64,000 nt of DNA, from NCBI RefSeq assembly GCF_014770435.1, contig NZ_CP061739.1:1860001-1924000 (forward strand), in the 5' to 3' direction. A program made the translations under genes and the position numbers. Below the pieces are notes generated by a model. The model worked only from the letters and a program-made list of their open reading frames with translations. It ran no database searches and was not told where the DNA came from. The stretch comes from Psychrobacter sp. 28M-43 (GTDB lineage Bacteria; Pseudomonadota; Gammaproteobacteria; Pseudomonadales; Moraxellaceae). Within the stretch, counting starts at the first letter, position 1. Each line of letters starts with the position of its first letter. Below are positions 51,665 to 62,327 of this stretch, piece after piece.

Positions 51665-53896
51665 ATGAATACAGATTCAAACAACTTATCAAAGTCTACT
51701 GCCGAAAAAGATAGCAATGATATCGACTTACTAGCTTTAGTTTTCGTTGTGCTACGAGGCTGGAAAACCTTGCTTTTTTTTGCAGTATTAGGGTTAATCA
51801 TAGGAGTACTATATAGCAGATATGAAAACCCTACTTATAAATCAGACGCTCTCGTTCAGATCGATACTACATCACAAGGTGTTTCGGCACTCGGTACAAA
51901 TATCTCTGACCTCGTTTCAACTGAAGTAAGCCCAGCTGAAACAGAGGCGTTATTAATTAAGTCGCGTATGATATTGAAGCCAGTAGTCGACTTGCTTCAT
52001 TTGAGCATCCGCTTGAGTGATCCTTCAATAAACTCTTTAGATAGAATAAGAAGCAATCAAACTCATACTCAAGTGAATACGGTAGAAGGTGTAGAGCTAA
52101 AAACTGCTGACGGGCAGGTACAGATTAGTCAGTTCGATGTCTCACAGGCTTACTTAGATAAGTCTTTTACCTTATCCAAATCTGATACTGATAATAGCTT
52201 TACGCTTAGTAATGGTTTTGATGACTTTAAAGGTCAATTAAATAAGGTAAATTATTTCAGAGGTACAGATGGTATTATTCAAATCACTGTTAATGATTTA
52301 CCTGATGATAACCACCCTATAACTATCGCTAAGCAGTCCCTTCAGAATACAACAGATGCTATAAGTGGTGCTCTGACAGTCGCCGAGCTCGGTAGTAAAA
52401 CTGGTATCATTCAACTATCTATGATTGGCTCAAACCAAGAACAAATCACCTTGATACTTAAGAAAGTAATTGATTCTTATATTGCTAAAAATAAATCTCG
52501 TGGATCTGAAGAGACGACTAAGACACTTAGTTTTATGGAAACACAAATACCATTGCTTAAGCAAAAGCTAGAAGCGTCTGAGGCTATATTCAATGACTTC
52601 CGCGAAAGGTCTGGTAGTATTGATATTAGTCAAGAGTCTGGACTGCTAGTGGCAGAAAGCTCACAAATTGACTCACAAATTAATGAATTAAAATTAAAGA
52701 AAGCAGATTTAACCACGTACTATACTGAAGAGCATCCATTAGTTCTTCAAATAAATGACCAACTTAAGGTTCTAAATAATAGAAAGCAAGAAATTAAAAA
52801 TGATATTGAAAAACTCCCTAGAACTCAAAGAGAGTTTTTGAAATTATCCGCAGATACAGAGATAAATAGAGAAATTTATCTCACTATGCTCAAAAACTAT
52901 GAGCAGTTAAAAATCGTAAAAGCAGGCCAGATAGGTTTTGCACGTGTTGTTGACATGCCTATTAGTACTTATCGCACTATTGCACCGAAGAAGCAGCTAA
53001 TTATAATGCTCTCAATACTGTCGGGTATTTTACTAGGGGTCATGGTAGTATTCCTTAGAAGCTTGCTTAGGAATACGGTTAAGGATCCAGATCGTTTGGA
53101 GTCTAAAACTGGTGTGCCTGTGATTGCCACTATTCCACGTTCTCCTTTATTGACAAGACTAGCTAAAAACAGAAAAGCACCTAATCGTTTACTGGCTTAT
53201 GCTGATCGTAACAGCTTGAGTTATGAGGCTATAAAAAGCTTACGAACTCATCTCATGTTTGGTATGCCTGAACAAGGGAAAACGGGCAAACGAGCTAAAG
53301 TTATACTCATTTCAGGCGAAAGCCCTGGTATTGGGAAATCCTTTATCTCTGCCAATTTATCAGAAGTATTTGCACAACTTAATAAAAAGGTTTTGATTAT
53401 AGATGCTGACATGCGTATGGGTGAGCTGCACAGAACCTTTAATATAGAAGGGGACTTCGGTTTAGCTGATTATTTGTCAAATAAAGATAATACAGAGCAA
53501 ACAAGTGATAGAATTGCTAAATTCGTGCAGCCTACTGGTATGGACAATATTGATTTTATACCTAGAGGTCAACCTCCAACACAGCCAACCACTCTCCTCG
53601 CTAGTAAAAAGTTGAGTGAGCTGATGTCAAATCTAAATCAGCATTACGATTATATTATAATCGACTCTCCACCGATACTAGCGGCATCAGATGCTATTAT
53701 CTTGTCAGAGTATGCTGATAAACTACTAATGGTGACTAGATATGAGCATTCAGTAGAGAGACAGCTAGTCTATGCAATAGGCCAGTTGACTAAAGATCAT
53801 GTGCGTGTTGATGGAATTATCATGAATGATGTACAACAAGGTGTGATGAATAAATACAGTTATCACTATAGCTACGCTTATGGTAATAATAAATAG
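51665..53896 (+). CDS. wzc: Polysaccharide co-polymerase / tyrosine autokinase Wzc
   Basis: 743-aa inner-membrane protein controlling capsule polymer length and export. An N-terminal Wzz domain has one membrane helix (about residues 35-55, FFAVLGLIIGVLYSRYE), a periplasmic coiled-coil region, and a second helix (about 445-465). The cytoplasmic BY-kinase domain has Walker A ISGESPGIGKSFISANL (about 545), Walker A' VLIIDADMRMGEL (about 575) and Walker B YDYIIIDSPPIL (about 665). The C-terminus is a tyrosine cluster (YSYHYSYAYGNNK) for autophosphorylation. The gene is intact. Confidence 0.95.
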   Translation: MNTDSNNLSKSTAEKDSNDIDLLALVFVVLRGWKTLLFFAVLGLIIGVLYSRYENPTYKSDALVQIDTTSQGVSALGTNISDLVSTEVSPAETEALLIKSRMILKPVVDLLHLSIRLSDPSINSLDRIRSNQTHTQVNTVEGVELKTADGQVQISQFDVSQAYLDKSFTLSKSDTDNSFTLSNGFDDFKGQLNKVNYFRGTDGIIQITVNDLPDDNHPITIAKQSLQNTTDAISGALTVAELGSKTGIIQLSMIGSNQEQITLILKKVIDSYIAKNKSRGSEETTKTLSFMETQIPLLKQKLEASEAIFNDFRERSGSIDISQESGLLVAESSQIDSQINELKLKKADLTTYYTEEHPLVLQINDQLKVLNNRKQEIKNDIEKLPRTQREFLKLSADTEINREIYLTMLKNYEQLKIVKAGQIGFARVVDMPISTYRTIAPKKQLIIMLSILSGILLGVMVVFLRSLLRNTVKDPDRLESKTGVPVIATIPRSPLLTRLAKNRKAPNRLLAYADRNSLSYEAIKSLRTHLMFGMPEQGKTGKRAKVILISGESPGIGKSFISANLSEVFAQLNKKVLIIDADMRMGELHRTFNIEGDFGLADYLSNKDNTEQTSDRIAKFVQPTGMDNIDFIPRGQPPTQPTTLLASKKLSELMSNLNQHYDYIIIDSPPILAASDAIILSEYADKLLMVTRYEHSVERQLVYAIGQLTKDHVRVDGIIMNDVQQGVMNKYSYHYSYAYGNNK

Positions 53897-53934
53897 CTAC
53901 CACACTGATTATAAGTTTTAACCAGTAGCCTTCT

Positions 53935-53962
53935 ATTTAAAGAGGCATTATGTAAAAACATG
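53935..53962 (+). other. Decoy translation-start copy upstream of the UDP-sugar dehydrogenase gene
   Basis: TTTAAAGAGGCATTATG is followed at once by a TAA stop. It closely copies the real initiation region at 53997-54012 (TTTAAAAAGGCACTATG). It may be a leftover of a replaced first gene, or a start-stop leader. Confidence 0.5.
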
Positions 53963-54009
53963 CTGATTAGAAGACTGTCACTCAAAACAACATGGTTTAA
54001 AAAGGCACT

Positions 54010-55287
54010 ATGATAAACATTAATGATATTAAAATAGCCATTATTGGTCTTGGCTATGTTGGATTACCACTTGCAGTCGAGTTTGGTAGAAAAGTTACTA
54101 CAATAGGTTTTGATATTAATAGTAATCGTATTGCTGATCTAATATCAGGTGTAGATCATACGTTAGAAGTTAGCAAGGAAGAGTTGGCTCAAGCCGCGCA
54201 TTTGAGCTTTAGCTCAGACATCACTGAGCTGCAAGACTGTAACTTTTATATTGTAACAGTACCAACCCCTATCGATGCGTATAAGCAACCAGACCTTACC
54301 CCATTAATAAAAGCATCTACAGCTATAGGTGGCTTGCTTAACAAAGATGATATCGTAGTCTACGAGTCTACGGTATACCCTGGTGCGACTGAGGAAGTGT
54401 GTATTCCAGTATTAGAAAATATCTCTGGACTTACTTTCAATCAGGACTTTTTTGCAGGTTACAGCCCTGAGCGTATCAATCCAGGTGACAAAAAGCATCG
54501 AGTGACTAATATATTGAAGGTCACCGCAGGCTCTACGCCAGAGGTAGCCGACTTTGTCGATGAGGTATACAACTTAATCATTACCGCAGGTACGCACAAA
54601 GCCCCGAGTATCAAAGTAGCAGAAGCGGCAAAGGTCATTGAAAATACGCAAAGAGATGTCAATATTGCCTTGATTAACGAGTTGGCCGTTATCTTCAATA
54701 AGATGAATATCGATACCGAAGCAGTGTTGACCGCTGCCGGTACTAAGTGGAACTTTTTACCCTTTCGCCCTGGCCTAGTCGGTGGTCACTGTATCGGTGT
54801 TGATCCTTACTACCTAACCCATAAAGCTCAAGCCATAGGCTACAACCCTGAGATCATCTTGGCTGGTCGTCGCTTAAATGACAGTATGGGTGAGTATGTA
54901 GTAACGCAACTGGTCAAAACGATGATCAAAAAGCGCATTCAAGTTGAAGGCGCAAAAGTGCTCATATTAGGACTTAGCTTTAAAGAAAACTGCCCGGATG
55001 TTCGAAATACTAAGGTCATTGATATCGTTCATGAGCTACAAGAGTATAATATCGACGTCGATGTCTACGACCCTTGGGTAGACAACAACGAAGCCCAGCG
55101 TGAATACAATATTACGCCAGTTAGTGAGCCTATCGCCAATCAGTATGATGGTATTATCTTAGCCGTTGCCCATCATCAGTTTATCCAAATGGGTATAGAC
55201 AGTATTCGCGCCTTAGGTAAAGACGATCATGTGCTCTACGATCTTAAATATGTATTTGCTACAGATGAGACTGATATCCGTCTATAA
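54010..55287 (+). CDS. UDP-N-acetyl-hexosamine C6 dehydrogenase (WbpO/TviB-like)
   Basis: 425-aa NAD-dependent UDP-sugar 6-dehydrogenase that oxidises UDP-GalNAc or UDP-GlcNAc to the uronic acid. NAD site [18 protein letters not shown] (residues about 8-25). Catalytic region includes [34 protein letters not shown] and the nucleophilic Cys in [18 protein letters not shown] (about 258-275). The C-terminal UDP-binding domain has [16 protein letters not shown]. It resembles TviB and WbpO. With the WbpP-like epimerase next door, UDP-GalNAcA is the likely product. First gene after wzc, as gna-type genes are in Acinetobacter capsule loci. Confidence 0.92.
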   Translation: MININDIKIAIIGLGYVGLPLAVEFGRKVTTIGFDINSNRIADLISGVDHTLEVSKEELAQAAHLSFSSDITELQDCNFYIVTVPTPIDAYKQPDLTPLIKASTAIGGLLNKDDIVVYESTVYPGATEEVCIPVLENISGLTFNQDFFAGYSPERINPGDKKHRVTNILKVTAGSTPEVADFVDEVYNLIITAGTHKAPSIKVAEAAKVIENTQRDVNIALINELAVIFNKMNIDTEAVLTAAGTKWNFLPFRPGLVGGHCIGVDPYYLTHKAQAIGYNPEIILAGRRLNDSMGEYVVTQLVKTMIKKRIQVEGAKVLILGLSFKENCPDVRNTKVIDIVHELQEYNIDVDVYDPWVDNNEAQREYNITPVSEPIANQYDGIILAVAHHQFIQMGIDSIRALGKDDHVLYDLKYVFATDETDIRL

Positions 55288-55302
55288 CTTGGTTAACAAT
55301 AA

Positions 55303-56397
55303 ATGAGAGCCATCACTATTAAGAGCAGCCCTATGAATTTAAAAGCAGAGAGTTCAGTACCAACACAGACGACGTATGAGAAAGTGAAGCAAGAACTGGT
55401 AAACGCACCAAAGACATGGTTAGTGACTGGCGTAGCCGGTTTTATAGGATCCAACTTACTCGAAACCTTGCTACTACTTAATCAAAAGGTCGTAGGCTTG
55501 GATAACTTTGCAACTGGCTTTCAGCATAACTTAGATGAGGTGCAATCACTGGTAACGGCTGAGCAATGGCAAAACTTTAGCTTTATAGAAGGTGATATTC
55601 GTAAGCTAGACGACTGCTATACCGCCTGTATAGACGTAGACTACATCCTTCATCAAGCCGCACTGGGATCAGTACCACGCTCTATCGCTGACCCTATCGC
55701 GACTAATGATACCAATATTTCTGGTTTCTTGAATATGTTGGTAGCTGCACGTGATGCAGAGGTTGCGAGCTTCACTTATGCTGCCAGTAGCTCAACGTAT
55801 GGCGATCATCCTGCCCTGCCTAAAATAGAAGGCAATATTGGTAATCCTCTATCCCCTTATGCAGTGACTAAATACGTCAATGAGCTGTATGCCGATGTGT
55901 TTGCCCGTACTTATGGCTTTAATACGATCGGTCTGCGTTACTTCAATATCTTTGGTAAGCGTCAAACGCCTGATGGTGCCTATGCAGCCGTGATTCCTAA
56001 GTGGACGGCAGCTATGATCACGGGCGAGGAAGTATTCATCAATGGTGATGGTGACACCAGCCGCGACTTTAACTTCATCGAAAACGCGGTACAGGCTAAT
56101 ATCTTAGCAGCGACTGCTACTGACGACGCGAAAAATGAGGTATATAACGTGGCGGTCGGTGGCCGTACGACATTGAACACATTATTCACAGCGCTACAAG
56201 AAAATTTAGCCATCAATGGTGTCAGTTATACTCAGGATGCAGTATATAGAGACTTCCGTGCAGGTGATGTACGTCATAGTCAGGCAGATATCAGCAAGAT
56301 ACAAAACGCACTAGGCTATGCACCTCAGTTCGATATTGTTCAGGGTATTGAAAAAGCGATGCCTTGGTATGTGAATACGAAGTTAATTACAAAGTAG
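55303..56397 (+). CDS. wbpP: UDP-N-acetylglucosamine C4-epimerase (WbpP/TviC-like)
   Basis: 364-aa SDR epimerase that interconverts UDP-GlcNAc and UDP-GalNAc. NAD site [16 protein letters not shown] (about residue 39), catalytic S-x-Y-x3-K region [15 protein letters not shown] and [16 protein letters not shown] (about 165-185), and [15 protein letters not shown]. It is strikingly similar in wording to P. aeruginosa WbpP, which is about 341 aa. The first 20 or so codons exceed WbpP, so an internal ATG at 55333 is an alternative start; no strong ribosome-binding site decides. It supplies UDP-GalNAc for the preceding dehydrogenase. Confidence 0.93.
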   Translation: MRAITIKSSPMNLKAESSVPTQTTYEKVKQELVNAPKTWLVTGVAGFIGSNLLETLLLLNQKVVGLDNFATGFQHNLDEVQSLVTAEQWQNFSFIEGDIRKLDDCYTACIDVDYILHQAALGSVPRSIADPIATNDTNISGFLNMLVAARDAEVASFTYAASSSTYGDHPALPKIEGNIGNPLSPYAVTKYVNELYADVFARTYGFNTIGLRYFNIFGKRQTPDGAYAAVIPKWTAAMITGEEVFINGDGDTSRDFNFIENAVQANILAATATDDAKNEVYNVAVGGRTTLNTLFTALQENLAINGVSYTQDAVYRDFRAGDVRHSQADISKIQNALGYAPQFDIVQGIEKAMPWYVNTKLITK

Positions 56398-56404
56398 AAT
56401 TTAT

Positions 56405-57463
56405 ATGAAAATATTAATTACAGGTGGTGCCGGTTTTATCGGTTCTGCTGTTATACGCCATATTATAGATAAAACTGATGATCAAGTACTAAACGTCGAC
56501 AAACTAACTTATGCAGGCAATCTAGAGTCTCTCAAAATGATTGATGGTAGCCCACGATACGAGTTTCGACAGATCGATATCTGTGACGCAGAGTCACTGA
56601 AACAAGCCTTTACTAGCTTTAAGCCTAACCTGGTTATGCATTTGGCTGCAGAGTCTCATGTAGATAGATCTATTGACGGACCTGCTGAATTTATCAATAC
56701 TAATATCGTCGGTACTTACAATTTACTAGAAGCTGCACGTCATTATTGGCAAAATCTTGGTGAGGCAGAAAAATCTCAGTTTAAATTTCATCATATTTCT
56801 ACTGATGAGGTTTATGGTGATCTAGAAGGTACGACTGATTTATTCACTGAGTCTACACCTTACGCACCAAGCTCACCTTATTCTGCAAGTAAAGCAAGCT
56901 CAGACCATTTAGTGCGTGCATGGCAGCGTACTTATGGACTACCAACTCTTATAACTAATTGCTCCAACAATTATGGCCCATACCATTTCCCTGAAAAGCT
57001 TATTCCTTTAGTTATACTCAATGCTTTAGACGGTAAGCCATTACCTATTTACGGTAAAGGTGATCAAATCCGCGACTGGTTGTTTGTAGACGACCATGCC
57101 CGCGCTCTATATAAAGTAGTCACTAAGGGTAAAGTGGGTGAAACTTATAATATTGGTGGTCATAACGAAAAGCAAAACATCGAAGTGGTTAAGACCATTT
57201 GTCAGATATTAGATGAGTTACAACCAAAAGTTGACGCACAAGCATATGAGTCACTGATTACTTTCGTCAAAGACCGTCCAGGCCATGATTTACGTTATGC
57301 TATCGATGCTAGTAAGATTGCCAATGATTTAGGCTGGATACCAGAAGAAAGTTTTGAAACAGGTATACGTAAAACGATTGAATGGTACTTAGAAAATTTA
57401 GAATGGTGCCGCCGCGTGCAAGATGGTAGTTATCAACGTGAAAGACTAGGCACTACAGAATGA
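56405..57463 (+). CDS. rmlB: dTDP-glucose 4,6-dehydratase RmlB
   Basis: 352-aa SDR enzyme that makes dTDP-4-keto-6-deoxy-D-glucose from dTDP-glucose. NAD site [18 protein letters not shown] (residues 3-20). [19 protein letters not shown] (about 80) is the family signature. The catalytic residues are in [11 protein letters not shown] (T-D-E) and [17 protein letters not shown] (Y-x3-K). [15 protein letters not shown] and GHNEKQN-type blocks are typical of RmlB. It ends in overlap with rmlD (ATGA), the second gene of an rmlBDAC unit. Confidence 0.96.
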   Translation: MKILITGGAGFIGSAVIRHIIDKTDDQVLNVDKLTYAGNLESLKMIDGSPRYEFRQIDICDAESLKQAFTSFKPNLVMHLAAESHVDRSIDGPAEFINTNIVGTYNLLEAARHYWQNLGEAEKSQFKFHHISTDEVYGDLEGTTDLFTESTPYAPSSPYSASKASSDHLVRAWQRTYGLPTLITNCSNNYGPYHFPEKLIPLVILNALDGKPLPIYGKGDQIRDWLFVDDHARALYKVVTKGKVGETYNIGGHNEKQNIEVVKTICQILDELQPKVDAQAYESLITFVKDRPGHDLRYAIDASKIANDLGWIPEESFETGIRKTIEWYLENLEWCRRVQDGSYQRERLGTTE

Positions 57464-58353
57464 AAATACTACTATTTGGTAAAAGTGGTCAGCTAGGTTG
57501 GGAGCTTCAACGTACTCTTTCACTACTAGGTACATTGATTGCACTTGATCGCTCAGGATCCGAAGATTTATGCGGAAATTTATCTGATTTAGAAGGTCTA
57601 CGTAATACTATCAATGCTGTGAAACCGGATATTATTGTCAACGCAGCAGCTTATACAGCAGTGGATAAAGCTGAAAATGAACCTGAGCTTGTACAGCTAA
57701 TTAATGCACAAGCACCAGAGCTATTAGCTCAAGAGGCCAAAAGAATAAACGCTTTACTAGTCCATTACTCTACCGACTATGTGTTTAGTGGTAAAGGTAA
57801 AGCTCCTTGGAATGAAAATGACGATCCAGAACCTCTTAACCAGTATGGTCAAAGTAAGCTTGTTGGAGAGCAGTCTATACAAGCTAGTGGTTGCAAATAT
57901 CTCATATTCCGCACCAGTTGGGTATATGGCAACAAAGGTAATAATTTTGCTAAAACGATGCTGCGATTATCGAGCGAGCGTCAATCATTATCGATAATTA
58001 ATGATCAAATGGGTGCTCCAACTAGTGCAGCATTGTTAGCGGATTGTACGGCTCATTCTATATATCAAGCGGTTTATAATCCCCAACTTTTAGGTTTATA
58101 TCATTTATCTGCCAGCGGAAAAACTACTTGGTATGAGTATGCTAATTTGGTCATTGAATACGCTCGAACTATGGGCAAAGAACTGTTGGTAAACGAGATA
58201 AAACCAATAACTACTTTAGAGTATCCTACTCCTGCAAAACGTCCGCTCAATTCAAGACTTGATACTACAAAATTTTGTAATAATTTTAATCTGGCGTTGC
58301 CGCAGTGGCAAGATGGCGTGATCAGAATGCTTAATGAAACTAACAACTATTGA
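57460..58353 (+). CDS. rmlD: dTDP-4-dehydrorhamnose reductase RmlD
   Basis: 297-aa NADPH-dependent SDR reductase forming dTDP-L-rhamnose. N-terminus [18 protein letters not shown] (nucleotide binding). [19 protein letters not shown] (about residue 67) and [16 protein letters not shown] (about 105), with [14 protein letters not shown] (Y-x3-K, about 127), are the family motifs. C-terminal [12 protein letters not shown] is also typical. The start overlaps the rmlB stop by 4 bases. Confidence 0.96.
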   Translation: MKILLFGKSGQLGWELQRTLSLLGTLIALDRSGSEDLCGNLSDLEGLRNTINAVKPDIIVNAAAYTAVDKAENEPELVQLINAQAPELLAQEAKRINALLVHYSTDYVFSGKGKAPWNENDDPEPLNQYGQSKLVGEQSIQASGCKYLIFRTSWVYGNKGNNFAKTMLRLSSERQSLSIINDQMGAPTSAALLADCTAHSIYQAVYNPQLLGLYHLSASGKTTWYEYANLVIEYARTMGKELLVNEIKPITTLEYPTPAKRPLNSRLDTTKFCNNFNLALPQWQDGVIRMLNETNNY

Positions 58354-58362
58354 GAATGTAAT

Positions 58363-59241
58363 ATGACAAAGCGTAAAGGTATTATTTTAGCTGGTGGTTC
58401 TGGTACTCGTTTGCATCCTATCACGATGGGAGTATCTAAGCAGTTACTCCCTATATATGATAAACCAATGATTTATTATCCATTGTCGGTATTAATGTTA
58501 GCCGGCATTCAAGACATTCTACTTATCTCTACTCCTGAAGACCTGCCTAACTTTGAAAAAATGCTAGGTAATGGTAGTCAGTTTGGGATTAACATAGAAT
58601 ATGCTGAGCAACCTAGCCCTGATGGATTGGCTCAAGCATTCGTTATTGGTGAAGATTTCATTGGTGACGGTAGTGTATGTTTAGTGTTAGGAGATAATAT
58701 CTTCTATGGCCAGAATTTTTCCTCTAAGCTTAAAGCTGCTGCTGCACAAGATCAGGGTGCGACCGTATTCGGTTATCATGTTGCTGATCCAGAACGCTTC
58801 GGTGTGGTCGATTTTGATAAAAACGGTTTCGCTCTAAGTATTGAGGAAAAACCTGTTCAGCCTAAATCTAACTATGCCGTTACTGGATTATATTTCTACG
58901 ATAATCGTATCATTGAGATTGCTAAGTCCCTATCACCTTCGCACCGCGGTGAACTCGAGATTACTGATATCAATCAACGCTACTTAGATGATGAGCAGCT
59001 ACAAGTTGAGCTATTGGGTCGTGGTTTTGCTTGGTTAGATACAGGTACACATGAATCGTTATTGGAAGCAGGTCATTTTGTGCATACTATCGAGCAGCGT
59101 CAAGGTTTAAAAGTTGCGTGTTTAGAAGAAATCGCATGGAACAATGGCTGGATCTCTAACGATACCCTTCGTGACCAAGCTGAGAAGTTTAAAAAAACAG
59201 GCTATGGCCAGTATCTCTTTAATCTTCTGAACGAGAAATAA
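58363..59241 (+). CDS. rmlA: Glucose-1-phosphate thymidylyltransferase RmlA
   Basis: 292-aa nucleotidyltransferase making dTDP-glucose from glucose-1-phosphate and dTTP. The N-terminal catalytic loop is [17 protein letters not shown] (residues 4-20). [37 protein letters not shown] (about 82) and [10 protein letters not shown] (metal-binding Asp, about 107) follow, with [21 protein letters not shown] later. Length is standard. It lies 10 bp after rmlD. Confidence 0.97.
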   Translation: MTKRKGIILAGGSGTRLHPITMGVSKQLLPIYDKPMIYYPLSVLMLAGIQDILLISTPEDLPNFEKMLGNGSQFGINIEYAEQPSPDGLAQAFVIGEDFIGDGSVCLVLGDNIFYGQNFSSKLKAAAAQDQGATVFGYHVADPERFGVVDFDKNGFALSIEEKPVQPKSNYAVTGLYFYDNRIIEIAKSLSPSHRGELEITDINQRYLDDEQLQVELLGRGFAWLDTGTHESLLEAGHFVHTIEQRQGLKVACLEEIAWNNGWISNDTLRDQAEKFKKTGYGQYLFNLLNEK

Positions 59242-59242
59242 A

Positions 59243-59809
59243 GTGAAATTAATTCAAACTGACATTCCTGATGTCGTCTTGATTGAACCAACGGTCTTCA
59301 CTGATGAGCGTGGCTGGTTCATGGAAAGCTTTAATGAGCAACGCTTCCACCAAGAGCTTATCAAATTAGGTTTACCAGTCCCTCGTCCTTTTGTACAGGA
59401 TAATCACTCTTGCTCAAGTAAAGGCGTCTTGCGTGGATTGCACTATCAGGCAGCGCCACATGCACAAGGTAAGCTTGTACGCGTTACTCAAGGTGCCGCT
59501 TTCGATGTCGCAGTAGATATTCGCAAAGACTCACCAACCTTTGGTAAGTGGGTCAGTGCTGAACTTACTAGTGAAAATAATCACATGTTATGGATACCTG
59601 AAGGGTTTGCCCATGGTTTTATAGCGTTAAAGGAAAATACGCATTTTCTTTATAAAACTACAGATTATTATAATAAAGAATCTGAACGAGCTATCATGTG
59701 GAATGATTCTGACTTATCGATTGATTGGCCCTCTCATACATCTATTAGAATTAGCCAAAAAGATAAAGAATCGTCTTCTTTTTCTTATACAGTTCAGGAG
59801 TGGGTATGA
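59243..59809 (+). CDS. rmlC: dTDP-4-dehydrorhamnose 3,5-epimerase RmlC
   Basis: 188-aa cupin-fold epimerase of the rhamnose pathway. DERGWFMESFNEQRF (about residue 21), PFVQDNHSCSSKGVLRGLHYQ (catalytic His in LRGLHYQ, about 60-68), VFDVAVDIR-type AAFDVAVDIRKDSPTFG and IPEGFAHGFIAL (about 115) are present; the catalytic Tyr is in YKTTDYYNKE. It begins with GTG one base after the rmlA stop. The C-terminal 20 or so residues are Ser-rich. Confidence 0.95.
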   Translation: MKLIQTDIPDVVLIEPTVFTDERGWFMESFNEQRFHQELIKLGLPVPRPFVQDNHSCSSKGVLRGLHYQAAPHAQGKLVRVTQGAAFDVAVDIRKDSPTFGKWVSAELTSENNHMLWIPEGFAHGFIALKENTHFLYKTTDYYNKESERAIMWNDSDLSIDWPSHTSIRISQKDKESSSFSYTVQEWV

Positions 59810-60207
59810 GTCTATTGAATTTCGTTAGCTTCCCTCCATTAGGCGATGAACGTGGCTCTTTAGTAGCTTTGGAATCTGAGAAGACAGTACCTTTTGCAAT
59901 TAAACGTGTTTACTATATTTTTGCCACTCAAAAAAGTGTTGCACGTGGTTTTCACGCTCATAAGAATCTTAAACAAGTCGCTATATGTGTTACTGGTAAA
60001 TGTCGCATGATTCTTGACAATGGCGAAAATCGTGAAGAGGTATGGTTGGATTCTCCAACTAAAGGTTTGTTGATTAACGATCTAGTTTGGCGAGAGATGC
60101 ATGACTTTAGTGAGGATTGCGTATTACTAGTACTTGCTAGTGAGCACTATGATGAAAATGATTATATCCGAGATTATGGTAGTTTTTTAAAGCAGGTTAG
60201 ATTATGA
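59806..60207 (+). CDS. fdtA: dTDP-4-oxo-6-deoxyglucose 3,4-ketoisomerase (FdtA/QdtA-like)
   Basis: 133-aa cupin-fold isomerase (WxcM C-terminal type) that moves the keto group of the RmlB product from C4 to C3. Blocks are [13 protein letters not shown] (residues 12-24), [29 protein letters not shown] (active-site His residues, about 46-62) and [20 protein letters not shown] (about 92-111). The ATG at 59806 follows CAGGAG and overlaps the rmlC stop. FdtA gives the galacto and QdtA the gluco product; residue identities here are mixed, so the stereochemistry is left open. Confidence 0.9.
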   Translation: MSLLNFVSFPPLGDERGSLVALESEKTVPFAIKRVYYIFATQKSVARGFHAHKNLKQVAICVTGKCRMILDNGENREEVWLDSPTKGLLINDLVWREMHDFSEDCVLLVLASEHYDENDYIRDYGSFLKQVRL

Positions 60208-60665
60208 GTTTCATACATCATTTAGCAGATGTTGCATCTTGCCAAATAGGTAAAGGCACCAGAGTTTGGCAATATTCTGTCATTCTTGAAAACGCTAAAA
60301 TTGGTGACGATTGTAATATCTGCGCACATACACTCATCGAAGGTGATGTAACTATTGGCAATAATGTAACAATAAAGTCTGGTGTATATATTTGGGATGG
60401 TACACGCATTGAAGATAATGTGTTCCTTGGTCCAAACGCAACTTTAACCAATGATTTGATGCCACGTTCTAAACAGTACCCTGATAGCTTTTCAGGTATT
60501 ATATTGAAAAAAAATTCAAGTATTGGCGCGAATGCAACGTTACTCCCAGGAGTTACTATAGGCGAAGGCGCTATGGTTGGTGCTGGTGCAGTAGTCACTA
60601 AAAATGTTCCAGATTATGCAGTTGTCGTTGGTAATCCAGCAAAAGTTATTAGGTATATAAAATGA
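60204..60665 (+). CDS. fdtC: Left-handed beta-helix sugar N-acetyltransferase (FdtC-like)
   Basis: 153-aa hexapeptide-repeat transferase, predicted to N-acetylate dTDP-3-amino-3,6-dideoxyhexose with acetyl-CoA. Repeated isoleucine-patch hexads run from about residue 12 to 140: [39 protein letters not shown] and [17 protein letters not shown]; the end VVGNPAKVI is typical. It lies between the ketoisomerase and aminotransferase genes, overlapping the former by 4 bases, an order common to Fuc3NAc/Qui3NAc loci. Confidence 0.88.
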   Translation: MSFIHHLADVASCQIGKGTRVWQYSVILENAKIGDDCNICAHTLIEGDVTIGNNVTIKSGVYIWDGTRIEDNVFLGPNATLTNDLMPRSKQYPDSFSGIILKKNSSIGANATLLPGVTIGEGAMVGAGAVVTKNVPDYAVVVGNPAKVIRYIK

Positions 60666-61768
60666 CTCCCTTCTTAGATCTTAAAACTACTAATGCTCAA
60701 TACCGTGACGAGTTAGTTGCTGCTGCTACCCGTGTTATTGATTCTGGCTGGTACGTGCAAGGTACAGAGGTAAAAGCTTTTGAACAGGAATTTTCTGCTT
60801 ATTGTGCCACTAAGCACACTATTGGTGTCGCCAATGGTCTTGACGCTTTAACGCTAACGCTGCGGGCATGGAAAGAGATGGGTAAGCTTCAAGAAGGTGA
60901 TGAAGTTATTGTCCCTGCTAATACTTATATTGCCAGTATCCTTGCTATTACTGAAAACCGTTTAGTGCCAGTATTGGTTGAACCAGATTTAGTAACCTAC
61001 AACTTATGTCCAAAAAATGTAGAAGCAGCAATTACTGAAAAAACCCGTGTTATTTTACCTGTGCATCTATACGGTCAGTTAGCGGATATGCCAGCTATTA
61101 TGGCTATAGCTAAACGTCATAGTTTGCTAGTGCTCGAAGACTCAGCGCAAGCACATGGTGCTAGCATCAACGGTAAAAAAGCAGGTAGTTGGGGTGATGC
61201 AAGCGGTTTTAGCTTTTACCCAGGCAAAAACTTGGGCGCTTTAGGTGATGCGGGTGCTGTTACTACGAGTGATGATGAATTAGCCCAAGTAATACGTGCT
61301 TTAGGAAATTATGGCAGTCACAAAAAGTATGAAAACCTGTATCAGGGAGTTAATAGTCGACTCGATGAAATTCAAGCTGCTATGCTACGCGTTAAGCTTC
61401 GTCATATAGATAAGGATATTGCAGCTCGTCGCGCTGTTGCAAAAGCTTATATAGAGGGTATAAATCATCCGAGTATTACTTTACCTGATTGGCAAAACGA
61501 ACAGTCGCACGTATTTCATCTTTTTGTTATTCGTACTAACCAACGTAATGAATTGCAGCAGTACTTATTAGATCACGATGTCCAATCGTTAATTCATTAT
61601 CCGTTACCACCACATAAGCAGCACGCTTATAGCCAGTGGGAGACCCTTAACTATCCGATAACTGAGATAATCCATGACCAAGTGTTGAGTTTGCCAATAA
61701 GCCCGGTTATAACCACAAAGCAGACCCTAGATATTGTTACCAAAATCAATCTATTTAAAGGTAATTAG
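60662..61768 (+). CDS. fdtB: dTDP-3-keto-6-deoxyhexose aminotransferase (FdtB-like, DegT/DnrJ/EryC1 family)
   Basis: 368-aa PLP-dependent aminotransferase acting on the C3-keto group made by the isomerase. [16 protein letters not shown] starts the protein. [15 protein letters not shown] (about residue 57), [27 protein letters not shown] (about 160) and the PLP-lysine block [18 protein letters not shown] (about 180-198) are standard. [18 protein letters not shown] and [17 protein letters not shown] complete the family features. It overlaps the previous gene by 4 bases. Confidence 0.93.
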   Translation: MTPFLDLKTTNAQYRDELVAAATRVIDSGWYVQGTEVKAFEQEFSAYCATKHTIGVANGLDALTLTLRAWKEMGKLQEGDEVIVPANTYIASILAITENRLVPVLVEPDLVTYNLCPKNVEAAITEKTRVILPVHLYGQLADMPAIMAIAKRHSLLVLEDSAQAHGASINGKKAGSWGDASGFSFYPGKNLGALGDAGAVTTSDDELAQVIRALGNYGSHKKYENLYQGVNSRLDEIQAAMLRVKLRHIDKDIAARRAVAKAYIEGINHPSITLPDWQNEQSHVFHLFVIRTNQRNELQQYLLDHDVQSLIHYPLPPHKQHAYSQWETLNYPITEIIHDQVLSLPISPVITTKQTLDIVTKINLFKGN

Positions 61769-61769
61769 C

Positions 61770-62327
61770 ATGTTTTCTAATATTGTTAGGGAAATCAATT
61801 ATTTTCTTATTGATACTTTACCGTATATAAACCGTATGCGTTTTGAATTAAATCGTTGGCGTTTTTATGAATCAGGTACTAAAGGTAGCTTAGCTAGAAA
61901 TGTTCGTCTTAGAGGCCGTACTGAAATTTTATTAGGTAATAAAGTTACTTTTCGTTCAGGTGTGTTAATTAGTGGCAACGGAAAATTAATTATCGGCGAT
62001 AATACTACTTTAAATGAATACACTATTATTGCTTGTACACAGTCTGTAAAAATAGGTGCTAATTGTATGTTTGCACCTTACTGTTATATCTTGGATGTAG
62101 ATCATGAATTCGCAGACACATCAATTGCTATTAAAGATCAGGGCTATCGTCAAGAACCCGTTGTTATTGGCAATGATGTTTGGTTGGGAACAGGTGTTGT
62201 TGTGACAAAAGGTGTAACTATTGGCGACGGCTGTATTATTGCAGCTAATAGTGTTGTAAATAAAGATATACCTGCATACAGTATTGCAGGTGGAGTCCCC
62301 GCTAAAATACTGAGAAGTCGGTTATGA
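61770..62327 (+). CDS. Hexapeptide-repeat acyltransferase (probable capsule O-acetyltransferase)
   Basis: 185-aa left-handed beta-helix transferase. After an aromatic N-terminal region, hexads run from about residue 50 to 175: [49 protein letters not shown] (the CatB/LacA-like His loop) and [20 protein letters not shown], ending in [13 protein letters not shown]. This is the WbbJ-type group that acetylates polysaccharide or lipid precursors. The ATG at 61770 follows AAAGG and is preferred over an upstream alternative start. Target sugar unknown. Confidence 0.85.
   Translation: MFSNIVREINYFLIDTLPYINRMRFELNRWRFYESGTKGSLARNVRLRGRTEILLGNKVTFRSGVLISGNGKLIIGDNTTLNEYTIIACTQSVKIGANCMFAPYCYILDVDHEFADTSIAIKDQGYRQEPVVIGNDVWLGTGVVVTKGVTIGDGCIIAANSVVNKDIPAYSIAGGVPAKILRSRL

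Noticed and set aside
59243..60207. A frameshifted single gene spanning rmlC and the ketoisomerase
   Set aside because: Each has its own complete cupin-fold motifs and a proper start with a ribosome-binding site; they merely overlap by 4 bases.
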